This document shows, in pieces, positions 44,604 through 53,406 of a DNA stretch of 64,000 nt. How positions within the stretch are numbered: position 1 is the first letter of the stretch; every line of letters starts with the position of its first letter. The position numbers were made by a program, and so were the translations under genes. Source of the DNA: Palsa-1150 sp964531095 (lineage in GTDB: Bacteria; Myxococcota_A; Polyangia; Polyangiales; Polyangiaceae); contig CAZHED010000001.1 in the NCBI GenBank assembly GCA_964531095.1, positions 124,001 through 188,000 on the forward strand, given 5' to 3'. The notes below the pieces were generated by a model. The model worked only from the letters and a program-made list of their open reading frames with translations. It did no database searches and was not told where the DNA came from.

Positions 44604-44648
44604 GGCTATGGTTCGCCGCCGAAAGAGCCCAGACTCCCGGAAAGGTGA

Positions 44649-45644
44649 ATGCTCATGTCCAGGAAACTTATCCCAGTAGCACTCTCGATTCTGTCGGGGA
44701 CCGCCCTCGCGTGGGCGGCGGCGTGCTCGAGCACCCCCGCGAGCAGCGGCCCGTCCGGCGGTTCTTCGTCGAGCAGCGGCGGCGGAAGCAGCAGCGGCGG
44801 AAGCAGCGGGGGCGGAAGCAGCGGTGCGAGCAGCAGCAGCAGCGGTGCAGGGAGCAGCAGTGGCTCCGGCGGGAACAAGGATTCGGGCGGCGGCGGCACC
44901 TTCGTGAAGATCGACGACATGGAAACAATGGGAGGCCCTGACGGCGGATCGACGAACGGGCCGATCGAGCTTACCGGGCTTCCGACCGGGGAGTTCGCTG
45001 GGTACTGGTACAACGGGGTCGGGCCAACCGATCCGCGAAACACGATCACGCCCCCTGCCAACGCGTTCACGTACTCGCCGCTCCCCGCGCCCCACACGAC
45101 GATGACGGGCATCACGAGCGCGCACGGCGCTCACGTCGCCTGCGCTATCTGGCCGCAATACGGATACTGTCAGCAGGCGTTCGAGTTTGCGCAGGTCAAC
45201 TCGGCCGACGCCGGCGCTTCCGATTCCGGTGGCCCCACGCCGCGGACCACGGTCGCGTTCGACGCGAGCGGCTACACGGGAATCACGTTTTGGATCATGG
45301 CGGGCTCGAACATGAGCACCACCGGGGTCCGCGTCCTCTTCCCGGACGTCGATTCGGACCCGCGCGGCAACCGTTGCGGCGTCGGAGACGCGGGCGGGTG
45401 CTACGACAGCTGGAGCTACGAGATCCCCGCGTCCATGGTGACGAGTACCTGGACGCAGGTGACGGTCGCGTATGCGCCGATGAACGGTCAGTTGACGACC
45501 CAGAACTTCGGCTACGAGGCGGCGAACTTCGATCCGACGAAGGTCTACGGCATCACGTTCCAGGTGAGCGGTCCCTCGATCATGGACGCATCCGCCGCGG
45601 TCAACGCCGACTTCTGGATCGACGACATCTACTTTACCAAGTAG
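44649..45644 (+). CDS. Ser/Gly-linker lipoprotein with carbohydrate-binding-like domain
   Basis: 331 residues (ATG 44655 is an alternative; GGAAAGG upstream fits either). Lipobox AWAAAC with Cys26 or so, then a 50-residue Ser/Gly linker. The folded part begins VKIDDMETMGGPDGG and ends NADFWIDDIYFTK, the bracketing strands of CBM11/CIA30-like jelly-roll domains; a Ca-binding DD pair is likely. Proposed role: surface binding of beta-glucan. The neighbouring convergent gene is a GH8 cellulase lipoprotein with the same linker style, so they may act together. Confidence 0.78.
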   Translation: MLMSRKLIPVALSILSGTALAWAAACSSTPASSGPSGGSSSSSGGGSSSGGSSGGGSSGASSSSSGAGSSSGSGGNKDSGGGGTFVKIDDMETMGGPDGGSTNGPIELTGLPTGEFAGYWYNGVGPTDPRNTITPPANAFTYSPLPAPHTTMTGITSAHGAHVACAIWPQYGYCQQAFEFAQVNSADAGASDSGGPTPRTTVAFDASGYTGITFWIMAGSNMSTTGVRVLFPDVDSDPRGNRCGVGDAGGCYDSWSYEIPASMVTSTWTQVTVAYAPMNGQLTTQNFGYEAANFDPTKVYGITFQVSGPSIMDASAAVNADFWIDDIYFTK

Positions 45645-45678
45645 CCGTCGAGCGGGATGTGAATCCGAAAGGTCAGGC

Positions 45679-45708
45679 GATCAGGAAGGGGCAGGTCCCT
45701 TCCTGATC
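45679..45708. terminator. 12-bp perfect inverted repeat between convergent genes
   Basis: Arms GATCAGGAAGGG (45679-45690) and CCCTTCCTGATC (45697-45708), 6-base loop. It lies in the 92-base gap between the stops of the CBM-like and GH8 genes, so it is probably a bidirectional terminator, although neither side has a long T-run. Confidence 0.65.
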
Positions 45709-45736
45709 TTGCCCGATCTTCATGTGAATCCTCTCC

Positions 45737-47122
45737 CTACGGTAGACTGGTGAAGTCGACGAAGTTCCCGCTGATCGCCAGCATCGAGATGAGGCCGATC
45801 GTGCTGCTGAAGTAGTTGGGAGCGTTGGTGGTGTCGTTCGTGATCACCGAGTAAAGGTACGTCCACGACGAGTCGACGAAGCTTTGGTTGCTCGCGCTCA
45901 TCATCGCCGCGATGGCAATCGGACCGCTGATGGCACCGGATACGTTCTGTCCCGCACCGCCGCTCAGCGACGTGATGGGGATCTTGATGCTCTTCGGGCC
46001 GCCGTTCTGCGACGCGTACTGGACGAAGTAGGTGACCATCGGCGTGAGGAAGGTCTTCGCGCTCGCCGAGGCCGACCAGCAGTAGTCGAGGCCCTCGCGC
46101 CACGGCGCGCGGCACGCGTCGTAGCCGAACGTGCTCCCGCCAATCGTGTCGGGGATGAGGCCGCTCGTCGAGTTCTGCGCAGCGGAGAGCTGCGCGTACT
46201 CGGCCGTGTACACCGAGTTCCAGCTCGAGTCGCCGCTCACGGTCGCGAAGACCTTGTAATAGTCAGGCGCCGCGTAGTCGGGATACGTGGACGGGGCGTT
46301 GGCGAAGTTTCCGTCTTTCAGCTTGTTCGATGACGCGACCTCCTGCGACTTGATGTTCGTCAGGAGCGATTTGGCCGCGGTGAGATAGCTGCCTCCCGGC
46401 CACTGCCTGTCGGCCATGATGAGCGCCCAGGCCATGTCTTCGTCGGCGTCGGTGGCGGAGTTCGCTTGCCCCCCGGTCGACGTGCCGCCGGAGGTCACCT
46501 GCCAGCTCATCAGGCCGTTTTGCATGTGCGCTTGCACGTAGGCCCAGAACGAGTCGAACGTCTTCTGGTCGGACATGTAGACGGCGATCAGCATCCCGTA
46601 GCCCATCGCCTCGGAGGACGTCTGGTTGGACGTCATCGGATCTTGGACGCGCAGCGCGCCAGCGGGGGCTCCCGACGAGGTGACCATCGCCGCCATCCAG
46701 TCTTGGTAGGCCGTCTTGATTTTGAGGTGGGAGATGGCGGTCGGATACGTGCAGTTCGCGCTCTTTCGGTCCTGCGGGAAGGGGTACTTCCCCATCGCGT
46801 TGGCGGGTGTCGGCGTCGTGAGCCAGTTGTCGCCGCCTCCGCTGGAGCTGCTGCTCGAGCCGCTCGACGAGCCACCGCTGGAACCGGCACCCGAGCTGCT
46901 GCTGGATCCTCCGCTCGAGCTGGTGTCGCCGCTGCTGGATCCGCTTCCGCTGCCGCTCGAGCCGCTGCTGCCCCCGGTGGACGATCCCCCTCCGCTGCTG
47001 CTCGAGCCGCCGCCGCCATCTGCGCTGGAGGACATGTCTCCGGGGTTCGCCGATGTGGCACAAGCGGCGAGACCGAGAAGACCGACGAGAACGCAAGGAA
47101 GCGTGTGAAACGGCTTGAGCAC
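45737..47122 (-). CDS. GH8 endoglucanase lipoprotein
   Basis: 461 residues from GTG 47122, which has GGAGGT 3 bases upstream. Lipobox LAAC with Cys21, a 70-residue Ser/Gly linker, then a glycoside hydrolase family 8 (alpha/alpha)6 barrel: SSEAMGYGMLIAVYMSDQ (acid Glu), ATDADEDMAWALIMADRQWP (Asp region), FGYDACRAPWREGLDY. GH8 enzymes cleave beta-1,4-glucan, chitosan or xylan with inversion. As a lipoprotein it would act at the cell surface. Confidence 0.93.
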   Translation of the reverse strand: MLKPFHTLPCVLVGLLGLAACATSANPGDMSSSADGGGGSSSSGGGSSTGGSSGSSGSGSGSSSGDTSSSGGSSSSSGAGSSGGSSSGSSSSSSGGGDNWLTTPTPANAMGKYPFPQDRKSANCTYPTAISHLKIKTAYQDWMAAMVTSSGAPAGALRVQDPMTSNQTSSEAMGYGMLIAVYMSDQKTFDSFWAYVQAHMQNGLMSWQVTSGGTSTGGQANSATDADEDMAWALIMADRQWPGGSYLTAAKSLLTNIKSQEVASSNKLKDGNFANAPSTYPDYAAPDYYKVFATVSGDSSWNSVYTAEYAQLSAAQNSTSGLIPDTIGGSTFGYDACRAPWREGLDYCWSASASAKTFLTPMVTYFVQYASQNGGPKSIKIPITSLSGGAGQNVSGAISGPIAIAAMMSASNQSFVDSSWTYLYSVITNDTTNAPNYFSSTIGLISMLAISGNFVDFTSLP

Positions 47123-47268
47123 TGGACCTCCGAAGGTTCCCCCGTCGTGGACGCGTCTGCCGGATTGTAGTCGCTCTCGTCCGGGGGCGCGGCTCAACAT
47201 CCGCGCCCATGTCGCGAGGAGATTGAGGCGGGGGAGGGGAGGAATCGCGCTCGGCCGACACCATGCGC

Positions 47269-48321
47269 TCAGATAATCTCTCTCATGCGATCGGCTCCTC
47301 TCTGGTGGCCGCTCGCCTCCAGTCGCGTCAGCACGAGCGCCGCCGCCGTCCGCACTTTTCCTTTTGCGGTCCGCGGAAGCGCTGCGAACGCCGCCCGAAG
47401 ATCCTCCGGCGCATCTTCGGCGAGCACCGCGAAGATCACGCTTGCCTGCAGCAGATCCTTTCCTCTCTTTTCGCTCGTGGACGTCCGAAGCTGCGAGACC
47501 AGCATCTTGTGCCACGCAAAGAGCTCCGGTCGCGGCACGTTCACCGGGACGACGCTCTCGCGGCCGAGAACGATGGCATCGATCGCTGCGTTCAGCAGGT
47601 AACCCAGGTAGGGCAAGGCGGTCGCATGCGCTCGCAGCTCCGGGACGGGACGGCTCGTGACCGCGGTACCCCGCGCCGGCGCCACCAGGTCCACGCGGAG
47701 TCGGTCTCGCCCGGCCGTCTTGTAGGACGTGGACGGCGCGCTCCGCTCGAAGCTCGGCACGGGCACCAGCGGAACTGTCGACTCCGCGAGGATCTTCTCA
47801 AGGTCCGCGTCGGGTGCGACTTCGAGCGGGTCGCTTCGAGCCACGTCGACGTCTTCGGTGAAGAAGGCGGCGGCGCGCACGCCCAGCTCGTTGAGGAGCG
47901 CGCCGTAGGCATGGGAGCCGACGAGAACCGCGCCGCCCCGGAAGATGCCGCGGTTGGACAGTGCGGCGAGGACGGCCGTGGTCCGAGAATCCGCCCGGAC
48001 GTAACCGCGCTGGGCGAGGATGCGCACCTCGTTCGAGATGGCGTTCGCGGTCGCGATTTGATCCCGAATGGCGTCCGCACGCTCCTGGGCGGCCGTGTCG
48101 CCGGCGGGTCCGACGTAGTCGGCCGCCTTCTTTCCCTGCGCGTCGTAGAACTGCCGGTAGTAGAAGTCGCGGCCTTTCACTTTGCGAACGCCGAGCGACC
48201 CGGGTGTGCCGACGAGAACGAACGGCTGCTCGACCGCCTGGCGTTTGACCTCCGAGAACGAGGTTTGCAGGACCGGCGAGTGGCGAGAGAAGAGAGGAGC
48301 CGCGGGCAATCGCAAGCGCAA
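47269..48321 (-). CDS. GSU2403-type nucleotidyltransferase-fold protein
   Basis: 350 residues from TTG 48321 (no ATG/GTG fits better). N-terminal region with LVGTPGSLGVRKVKGRDFYY and RQFYDAQGKKAADYVGP, central nucleotidyltransferase fold (AVLVGSHAYGALLNELGV, FTEDVDVARSDP, DRLRVDLV), and a helical C-terminus (ELFAWHKMLVSQLR). The G-S and D-x-D residues match polymerase-beta-like enzymes of the family typified by Geobacter GSU2403; their biological role is unknown, though related folds occur in toxin-antitoxin enzymes. An inverted repeat abuts its start. Confidence 0.8.
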   Translation of the reverse strand: MRLRLPAAPLFSRHSPVLQTSFSEVKRQAVEQPFVLVGTPGSLGVRKVKGRDFYYRQFYDAQGKKAADYVGPAGDTAAQERADAIRDQIATANAISNEVRILAQRGYVRADSRTTAVLAALSNRGIFRGGAVLVGSHAYGALLNELGVRAAAFFTEDVDVARSDPLEVAPDADLEKILAESTVPLVPVPSFERSAPSTSYKTAGRDRLRVDLVAPARGTAVTSRPVPELRAHATALPYLGYLLNAAIDAIVLGRESVVPVNVPRPELFAWHKMLVSQLRTSTSEKRGKDLLQASVIFAVLAEDAPEDLRAAFAALPRTAKGKVRTAAALVLTRLEASGHQRGADRMREII

Positions 48322-48324
48322 GAT

Positions 48325-48359
48325 GGTTGTACTCTAGATCGAGAACCTAGAGAACAACC
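48325..48359. promoter_or_regulatory. 13-bp inverted repeat abutting the nucleotidyltransferase start
   Basis: GGTTGT-A-CTCTAG (48325-48337), 9-base spacer, CTAGAG-A-ACAACC (48347-48359); one central mismatch only. It is AT-richer than its surroundings and ends 4 bases before the TTG start of the minus-strand gene, so it looks like an operator overlapping promoter and ribosome-binding region. The rest of the 288-base divergent gap to the serpin has no other clear signal. Confidence 0.6.
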
Positions 48360-48609
48360 GCAGGCTCATGCCCTGCGTTCGCCGCCCGGCCCGCCTTCTG
48401 CATCCGCCGAGTCCAAACGCCCGCATTCCGTCGCTGCCGAGGGCAATACCGACGAAGGCGCGGGCTCTCTCACCTCTTTTCGCATTGCCACACGGATCGG
48501 CCGATCACCCTCTGGCACATGCTGGCCCACCGGCCGGCCCCGAAGACCGGCGATTCGGAAGGCCGCACCGGCACGTTCCCTGGCACGTGCGATGCTGAAG
48601 GGAGCTCCC

Positions 48610-49968
48610 ATGGAAAAGGCCGTCGCTCTCCTGTCGTCCTGTGTTGCCGCCTTCGCCGTCGCCGCTTGCGGCGGCGGGGCGCCGGCGAAAGACGCGGCGA
48701 CCGGCTTGGCGCGCGCGAACGTCGCGCGTGCTCCCGCGTCGTCGATCTCCACCGCTTCCGTCGGCGCGGCAATGGCGGCCAACAACGCGTTCGCGCTCGA
48801 CCTCTATTCGCGGCTCCGTGCGGATTCGGCCACGAGCAACCTGTTGACTTCGCCCGTGAGCGCGTCGCTGGCGCTGACCATGACGTACGCGGGGGCCGCG
48901 GGCCGTACGGCGACCGAGATGGCGTCCGCCCTGCACCTCGGCGCGCCGGCGGGGCAGGCTATCTTCGACGGGCAGAACGCGCTGAGCCAGGCGATCGAAT
49001 CGCGCGGGGCCGCCGCGCTCGCCGCCGTGCAGCAGCTCAATCAGGAGGCCAACCAATCCGCGCCGTCCGCGAGCGACTACGACTTGCACGTCGTCAATTC
49101 GGTTTGGGGAGAGAAGACCGAGACCTGGGCGGCGCCGTTCTTGAACACCCTGGCGACGAGCTATGGCGCGGGTGTGTACCTGCGAGACTTCATCGGTCAG
49201 CCGGAGCCGGCGCGCCTCGCGATCAACGGCTGGGTGAGCTCGCAGACCAAGGACAAGATCAACGATCTGCTCCCGCCGATGTCGATCGACTCCTCGACCC
49301 GGATGGTCCTCGTCAACGCCATCCACTTGAAGCTCCCGTGGGCGACCCCGTTCGACGCTTCCGCCACCGCGCCAGGCACGTTCACCCGCTCCGACGGGAC
49401 CACGGTCTCGCCGAGCTTCATGCATCAGACGGCGGAGGTAGCCTACGTGGACGACGGCCAAGCCCAGATCGCGTGGCTTGCGCTGTCGAACCGCCAGGTC
49501 TCGGTCGTCATCGCGCTTCCGCACGCCGGCGTGGACCTCGCGACGTACGAGGCGTCGCTCGCGCCGGCCTCGGCGGCGATCGCCCAGCCGCAGTCGAGCG
49601 CGCTCGTCGCGCTGTCCCTGCCGAAGGCGACGTTCACGTCGAAGACGTTCTCGCTGAGGACAGCGCTCGAAGCCATGGGAATGGTGCAGGCTTTTGACGC
49701 GAGCACCGCGGACTTCTCGGGCATGGGCCCGCGCGGGTTGAGCCTGTCCGACGTGCTTCAGAAGGCGATGATCGCGATGCAAGAGACCGGCGTCGAGGCC
49801 GCGGCGGCGACGGCTGTTCTGGTGAGCGAGTCGTCGGCTCCGGTGACCCCGCCGACCCCCGTTCCGATGATCGTCAATCGGCCGTACGTCGTGGCCATTG
49901 TCGATACGACCGGCGCGGTGCTGTTTCTGGGCCACATCGTGGATCCGACCGACCCGGGCAGCCCGTAG
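48610..49968 (+). CDS. Serpin-family lipoprotein
   Basis: 452 residues from ATG 48610 (GAAGGGAG about 5 bases upstream; ATG 48592 also possible). Lipobox V17-A-A-Cys20. The serpin fold is complete: NLLTSPVSASLALTMTYAGA, YDLHVVNSVWGEKTETWAAP, INGWVSSQTKDKINDLLPP, MVLVNAIHLKLPW, LSDVLQKAMIAMQETGVEAA. The reactive-loop hinge (G394-V-E-A-A-A-A-T) is small-residue rich, as in inhibitory serpins; by consensus spacing P1 is about Ser408. MIVNRPYVVAIVDTTGAVLF closes the fold. Probable surface inhibitor of serine or cysteine proteases. Confidence 0.93.
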   Translation: MEKAVALLSSCVAAFAVAACGGGAPAKDAATGLARANVARAPASSISTASVGAAMAANNAFALDLYSRLRADSATSNLLTSPVSASLALTMTYAGAAGRTATEMASALHLGAPAGQAIFDGQNALSQAIESRGAAALAAVQQLNQEANQSAPSASDYDLHVVNSVWGEKTETWAAPFLNTLATSYGAGVYLRDFIGQPEPARLAINGWVSSQTKDKINDLLPPMSIDSSTRMVLVNAIHLKLPWATPFDASATAPGTFTRSDGTTVSPSFMHQTAEVAYVDDGQAQIAWLALSNRQVSVVIALPHAGVDLATYEASLAPASAAIAQPQSSALVALSLPKATFTSKTFSLRTALEAMGMVQAFDASTADFSGMGPRGLSLSDVLQKAMIAMQETGVEAAAATAVLVSESSAPVTPPTPVPMIVNRPYVVAIVDTTGAVLFLGHIVDPTDPGSP

Positions 49969-49970
49969 CG

Positions 49971-50720
49971 CTACTTCTTCTCGCTGGGGGCGGATGCCAC
50001 GAGCTCGGCGACGTGCGGCACGAGGGTGATCTCGATGCGCCGGTTCTTCGCTTGCCCGTCGGGAGTCGCGTTCGAGGCGACGGGATCGTAAGGGCCGTAT
50101 CCCGCCGCGGAGATCATGCCGGGGTCCACGCCTTGGGCCACGAGCAGCTTGACCACCGAGATGGCTCGGGCGGCCGACAGCTCCCAGTTGGTCGGAAACT
50201 CCTTCTTCTTCTCGGTCGTGATCGGCGCGTTGTCCGTGTGGCCGGCCACCTGGAATCGCTTCGAGCCGACCTGTTTCAATGTCGACGCCACCTCGGTGAT
50301 CGCCTGCTTGCCGTCCGGTTTCAAGTCCGCCTCGCCGATGGCGAAGAGCACGTCGTTGTGCAGCTGGAGCACGATCCGCCCCCGCCGGGTGGTCACTTTC
50401 AGATGCCCCGCGTCGATCATCGCCTTGAGCTTCGACTGCAGCTCATCGAGGAGCTTGCCCCGCTCTTGCGCGTCTTGCATCGCGCGCTTCGCTTCTTCGA
50501 GCTGCGCCTTCTGCTCCTCGGTGATCGCTTGCGATTGCGCCATCCCCACTGCGCCCTTGAGCTGATCGACCTGCTGCTGCAGTTGCTTGAGCTGCTCCTC
50601 CTCGGTCTGCGCTTGCTTCTTCGCGGCCTCGGCTTCCTGCGCTTTCGTGTCGTACTCCGCACGCGATACGCCGCATCCGGCGAGAGCCAGAAGCACGGCC
50701 GCGTAGTATGGGCCTCTCAT
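49971..50720 (-). CDS. OmpA-family lipoprotein with coiled coil
   Basis: 249 residues from ATG 50720. Lipobox LAGC near residue 16, then a long Gln/Glu/Lys coiled coil (about 25-105: TEEEQLKQLQQQVDQLKGAV, EQKAQLEEAKRAMQDAQERG), then an OmpA-like peptidoglycan-binding domain with FQVAGHTDNAPITTEKKKEF, NWELSAARAISVVKLLVAQG and AKNRRIEITLVP. It links the outer membrane to peptidoglycan. Convergent with the serpin gene (2-base gap). Confidence 0.9.
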   Translation of the reverse strand: MRGPYYAAVLLALAGCGVSRAEYDTKAQEAEAAKKQAQTEEEQLKQLQQQVDQLKGAVGMAQSQAITEEQKAQLEEAKRAMQDAQERGKLLDELQSKLKAMIDAGHLKVTTRRGRIVLQLHNDVLFAIGEADLKPDGKQAITEVASTLKQVGSKRFQVAGHTDNAPITTEKKKEFPTNWELSAARAISVVKLLVAQGVDPGMISAAGYGPYDPVASNATPDGQAKNRRIEITLVPHVAELVASAPSEKK

Positions 50721-50844
50721 GGACACGAGCGTACCCTGGACCGCGCGCGGTGGGGACGCGACCTGCCCGAGGACCAACGGTCAGGGCCGCCGGCATCGGC
50801 GCGGTCCACTGGTGCTGCACCGCGCCGGCGCTACTCTCGGCGAC

Positions 50845-51390
50845 GTGAACGCCCCCCTCGACGACGCTCCTCTTCCCCTGGTCACGCGCCTGTGGCTCGC
50901 ATGGCTCTGCTTCTTTCGCGTCCTCATCGACGGGACATTCGCCGCACGGGTGAGCGCTGCGCGCGAGGCACCGCGCCTTGCCCCGGCGCCCGCGTCGTTC
51001 ACCGCATCTCCGACGTCGTCCGCTCTTCAACTCCTGTCGTTGCTCCAGCGCGAAGGACGCCTCGTCGATTTCTTGCAGCAAGACATCACGACGTTCGCGG
51101 ATGCGGACATCGGCGCCGCCGCGCGGGTCGTCCACGAAGGCTGCCGCAAGGCGCTCCGCGCGCACGCCGCGATCGAGCCGGTGCTCCGGCAAGCGGAAGG
51201 CGCCCGCGTGGAGCTCGCCGCGGGATTCGACGCCGACGAAGTGAAGCTCGTCGGTGACGTCCGGGGTCAGCCGCCGTACGCCGGCGTCTTGCGACACCGC
51301 GGCTGGCGGGCGACCCGGCTCGAGCTCCCGCTCCTAGCCGGCGGGCACGACGCGCACGTCCTGGCGCCAGCGGAAGTGGAGCTCGGATGA
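50845..51390 (+). CDS. DUF2760 protein
   Basis: 181 residues from GTG 50845. Contains LLSLLQREGRLVDFLQQDIT then FADADIGAAARVVHEGCRKA, and a C-terminal strand region with GHDAHVLAPAEVELG. This is the DUF2760 pattern; in many bacteria the gene precedes Hsp70-like proteins, and function is unknown. The stop overlaps the downstream Hsp70 ATG (ATGA), so they are made together. Divergent from the OmpA lipoprotein. Confidence 0.87.
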   Translation: MNAPLDDAPLPLVTRLWLAWLCFFRVLIDGTFAARVSAAREAPRLAPAPASFTASPTSSALQLLSLLQREGRLVDFLQQDITTFADADIGAAARVVHEGCRKALRAHAAIEPVLRQAEGARVELAAGFDADEVKLVGDVRGQPPYAGVLRHRGWRATRLELPLLAGGHDAHVLAPAEVELG

Positions 51391-53243
51391 CGCGCTACGC
51401 GGTCGGGATCGATCTCGGCACCACGCACACGGCGCTCGCTTTCGCCCCGCTCGAAGGCGAGGGCGAGCGTCCGGAGATCATGGATGTGCCCCAGATCGTG
51501 GCGCCCGGAGAGCTGGAAGCGCGCCCGCTCCTCCCCTCGTTTCTTTACTTTGCGCACGAGAGCGAGGGGCCGCAGGCGCTTCCGTGGGAGGCCGAGCGGC
51601 GCTTCGCGGTTGGCGAGTATGCGCGCGCGCGCGGCGTCGACGCGCCGGCGCGGGTCATCGGGAGCGCCAAGAGCTGGCTTTCGCATCCGACGATCGACCG
51701 CCGCGCCGGCATCCTGCCCATCGGCGCTCCGGAGGACATCGAAAAGATCTCGCCGGTCGAGGCCTCGTGGCGCTACCTCGAGCACCTCACCGAAGCATTC
51801 GACGCGCGCTTTGGCGGCGGGGAGTCGGCGCTCGCCAACCAGGAGGTCGTGCTCACCGTCCCGGCTTCGTTCGACGCGTCGGCGCGCGAGCTCACGGTCG
51901 AAGCCGCGATCGCGGCGGGGATCGAGAAGCTGACTTTGCTCGAGGAGCCCCAAGCGGCGCTCTACGCGTGGACGCTCTCGCGGGGCGACGCGTGGAGAAA
52001 AGAGGTGCGGCCCGGAGACGTTGTGCTCGTCGTCGACGTCGGGGGCGGAACGACCGACTTCAGCGCGATCGCGGCGGTCGAACGCGATGGCTCGCTCGAG
52101 CTCGTGCGCGTCGCCGTGGGCGATCACATCTTGCTCGGCGGCGACAACATGGATCTCGCGCTGGCGCACCTGCTGCGTCACAAGCTGGAGGGCGAGGGCA
52201 AGCCCGTCGACCGCAGCCAGCACGCGAGCCTGGTGCACGCGTGCCGCGCGGCCAAAGAGCGCCTCTTCGGCGATCCGTCGCTCGACGCCGCGCCGATCGC
52301 GATCGCGTCGCGCGGGTCGACCCTGCTCGGCTCCACGCTTCGCACGGAGCTGACGCGCGACGAAGTGACGCGCGTCGTGGTCGACGGTTTCTTCCCGATC
52401 GTCGCGGTCGACTCGCGCCCGACCAGCCGGCCGCGTGCGGCGCTGACGGAGCTCGGATTGCCATATGCGTCCGACGCCGCCGTGACCCGCCACCTCGCCT
52501 CGTTCTTGGCGCGTCAGGCGGGCGCTCTCGCGAAGCTGCAAGGTGCGCCGCCGCCGGGTGCGCGTGTGCCCCGGCTGCTCCATCCCACCGCGGTCCTCTT
52601 CAACGGCGGCGTGATGAAGGCGGACAAGCTCCGGGCGCGCCTGGTCGACACGCTCAACGTCTGGCTGGGCACCGACGGGGGCGAGCCGGTTCGGGTGCTC
52701 GAGGGGGCGGATCTCGATCTCGCCGTCGCGCGGGGGGCCTGCACGTACGCGCTCGTGCGCCGCGGCAAGGGGCTCCGCATCCGTGGCGGCACGGCGCGCG
52801 CGTACTACGTCGGCATCGAGAGCTCGGTGCCGGCCGTCCCGGGGATCGAGCCTCCCGTGAGCGCGATGTGCGTCGCGCCGTTCGGCATGGAAGAGGGAAC
52901 GGAGGCGGAGCTTCCGCCGCACGAGTTCGGGGTCGTGGTCGGCGAGCCGGTCTCGTTCCGGTTCTACGGCTCGACGGTGCGGCGCGACGACGTGGCGGGC
53001 GTCGTGCTCGAAGACTGGAATCGCAACCAGCTCGACGAGCTGCCGCCGATGGAGCTGACGTTGCCGGCCGAGGGCCGCAGCGACGGGGACGTGGTGCCCG
53101 TGAAGCTGCGGTCGCAGATCACCGAAGTGGGCACGCTTCTGCTCGAGGCGGAGCCGATTCGCCCGCTGAAGCAAGGCGAGCGCTGGCGCGTCGAGCTCAG
53201 CGTGCGGGGGCAGAGCGAGGGAGAATCGGCGGAGGGGTCGTAG
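51387..53243 (+). CDS. Hsp70-family chaperone-like ATPase (YegD/HscC type)
   Basis: 618 residues. Actin-like ATPase: VGIDLGTTHTALAF (phosphate 1), VVLTVPASFDASARELTVEA, LEEPQAALYAW, VLVVDVGGGTTDF (phosphate 2), LFNGGVMKADKLR (adenosine). The C-terminal ~120 residues form a beta region (GEPVSFRFYGSTVRRDDVAG) in place of the full DnaK substrate-binding and lid domains, so it is not a standard DnaK. DUF2760 is coupled upstream, and a second, larger Hsp70 lies 0.66 kb downstream on the same strand. Confidence 0.92.
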   Translation: MTRYAVGIDLGTTHTALAFAPLEGEGERPEIMDVPQIVAPGELEARPLLPSFLYFAHESEGPQALPWEAERRFAVGEYARARGVDAPARVIGSAKSWLSHPTIDRRAGILPIGAPEDIEKISPVEASWRYLEHLTEAFDARFGGGESALANQEVVLTVPASFDASARELTVEAAIAAGIEKLTLLEEPQAALYAWTLSRGDAWRKEVRPGDVVLVVDVGGGTTDFSAIAAVERDGSLELVRVAVGDHILLGGDNMDLALAHLLRHKLEGEGKPVDRSQHASLVHACRAAKERLFGDPSLDAAPIAIASRGSTLLGSTLRTELTRDEVTRVVVDGFFPIVAVDSRPTSRPRAALTELGLPYASDAAVTRHLASFLARQAGALAKLQGAPPPGARVPRLLHPTAVLFNGGVMKADKLRARLVDTLNVWLGTDGGEPVRVLEGADLDLAVARGACTYALVRRGKGLRIRGGTARAYYVGIESSVPAVPGIEPPVSAMCVAPFGMEEGTEAELPPHEFGVVVGEPVSFRFYGSTVRRDDVAGVVLEDWNRNQLDELPPMELTLPAEGRSDGDVVPVKLRSQITEVGTLLLEAEPIRPLKQGERWRVELSVRGQSEGESAEGS

Positions 53244-53406
53244 AAGCCTGGTGCTTTTCGCCGATACCGGCGCGCTGGCTTCGTCGGCCGCGCTCAAAAT
53301 ACGGCAGTATTCGTCGCGCGGCCGCCGAACCCATCGCTTGGTCTCGACGAAAATCACCAGCTTCTGGGGGGTGGGGAGGCCTGATCGGCACGGGCAGGAG
53401 GCGAGA

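Larger units (their letters stand above)
44341..44648. other. 308-base divergent intergenic region with two hairpins
   Basis: No coding gene is supported. It holds the promoters of uppP (minus) and the CBM-like lipoprotein (plus). Two structures stand out: an 11-bp perfect inverted repeat at 44466-44494 (GGGCATCGATT and AATCGATGCCC, 7-base loop) and a short GC hairpin with a T6 tract at 44583-44603. No clear -35/-10 pair was recognised. Confidence 0.6.

Noticed and set aside
48581..48596. Sigma-54-like TGGCACG-N4-ATGC element just before the serpin gene
   Set aside because: The GG-GC spacing is right, but transcription would start about 48607, removing the ribosome-binding site of the ATG at 48610. 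Probably chance; worth a second look only if a transcription start is mapped there.
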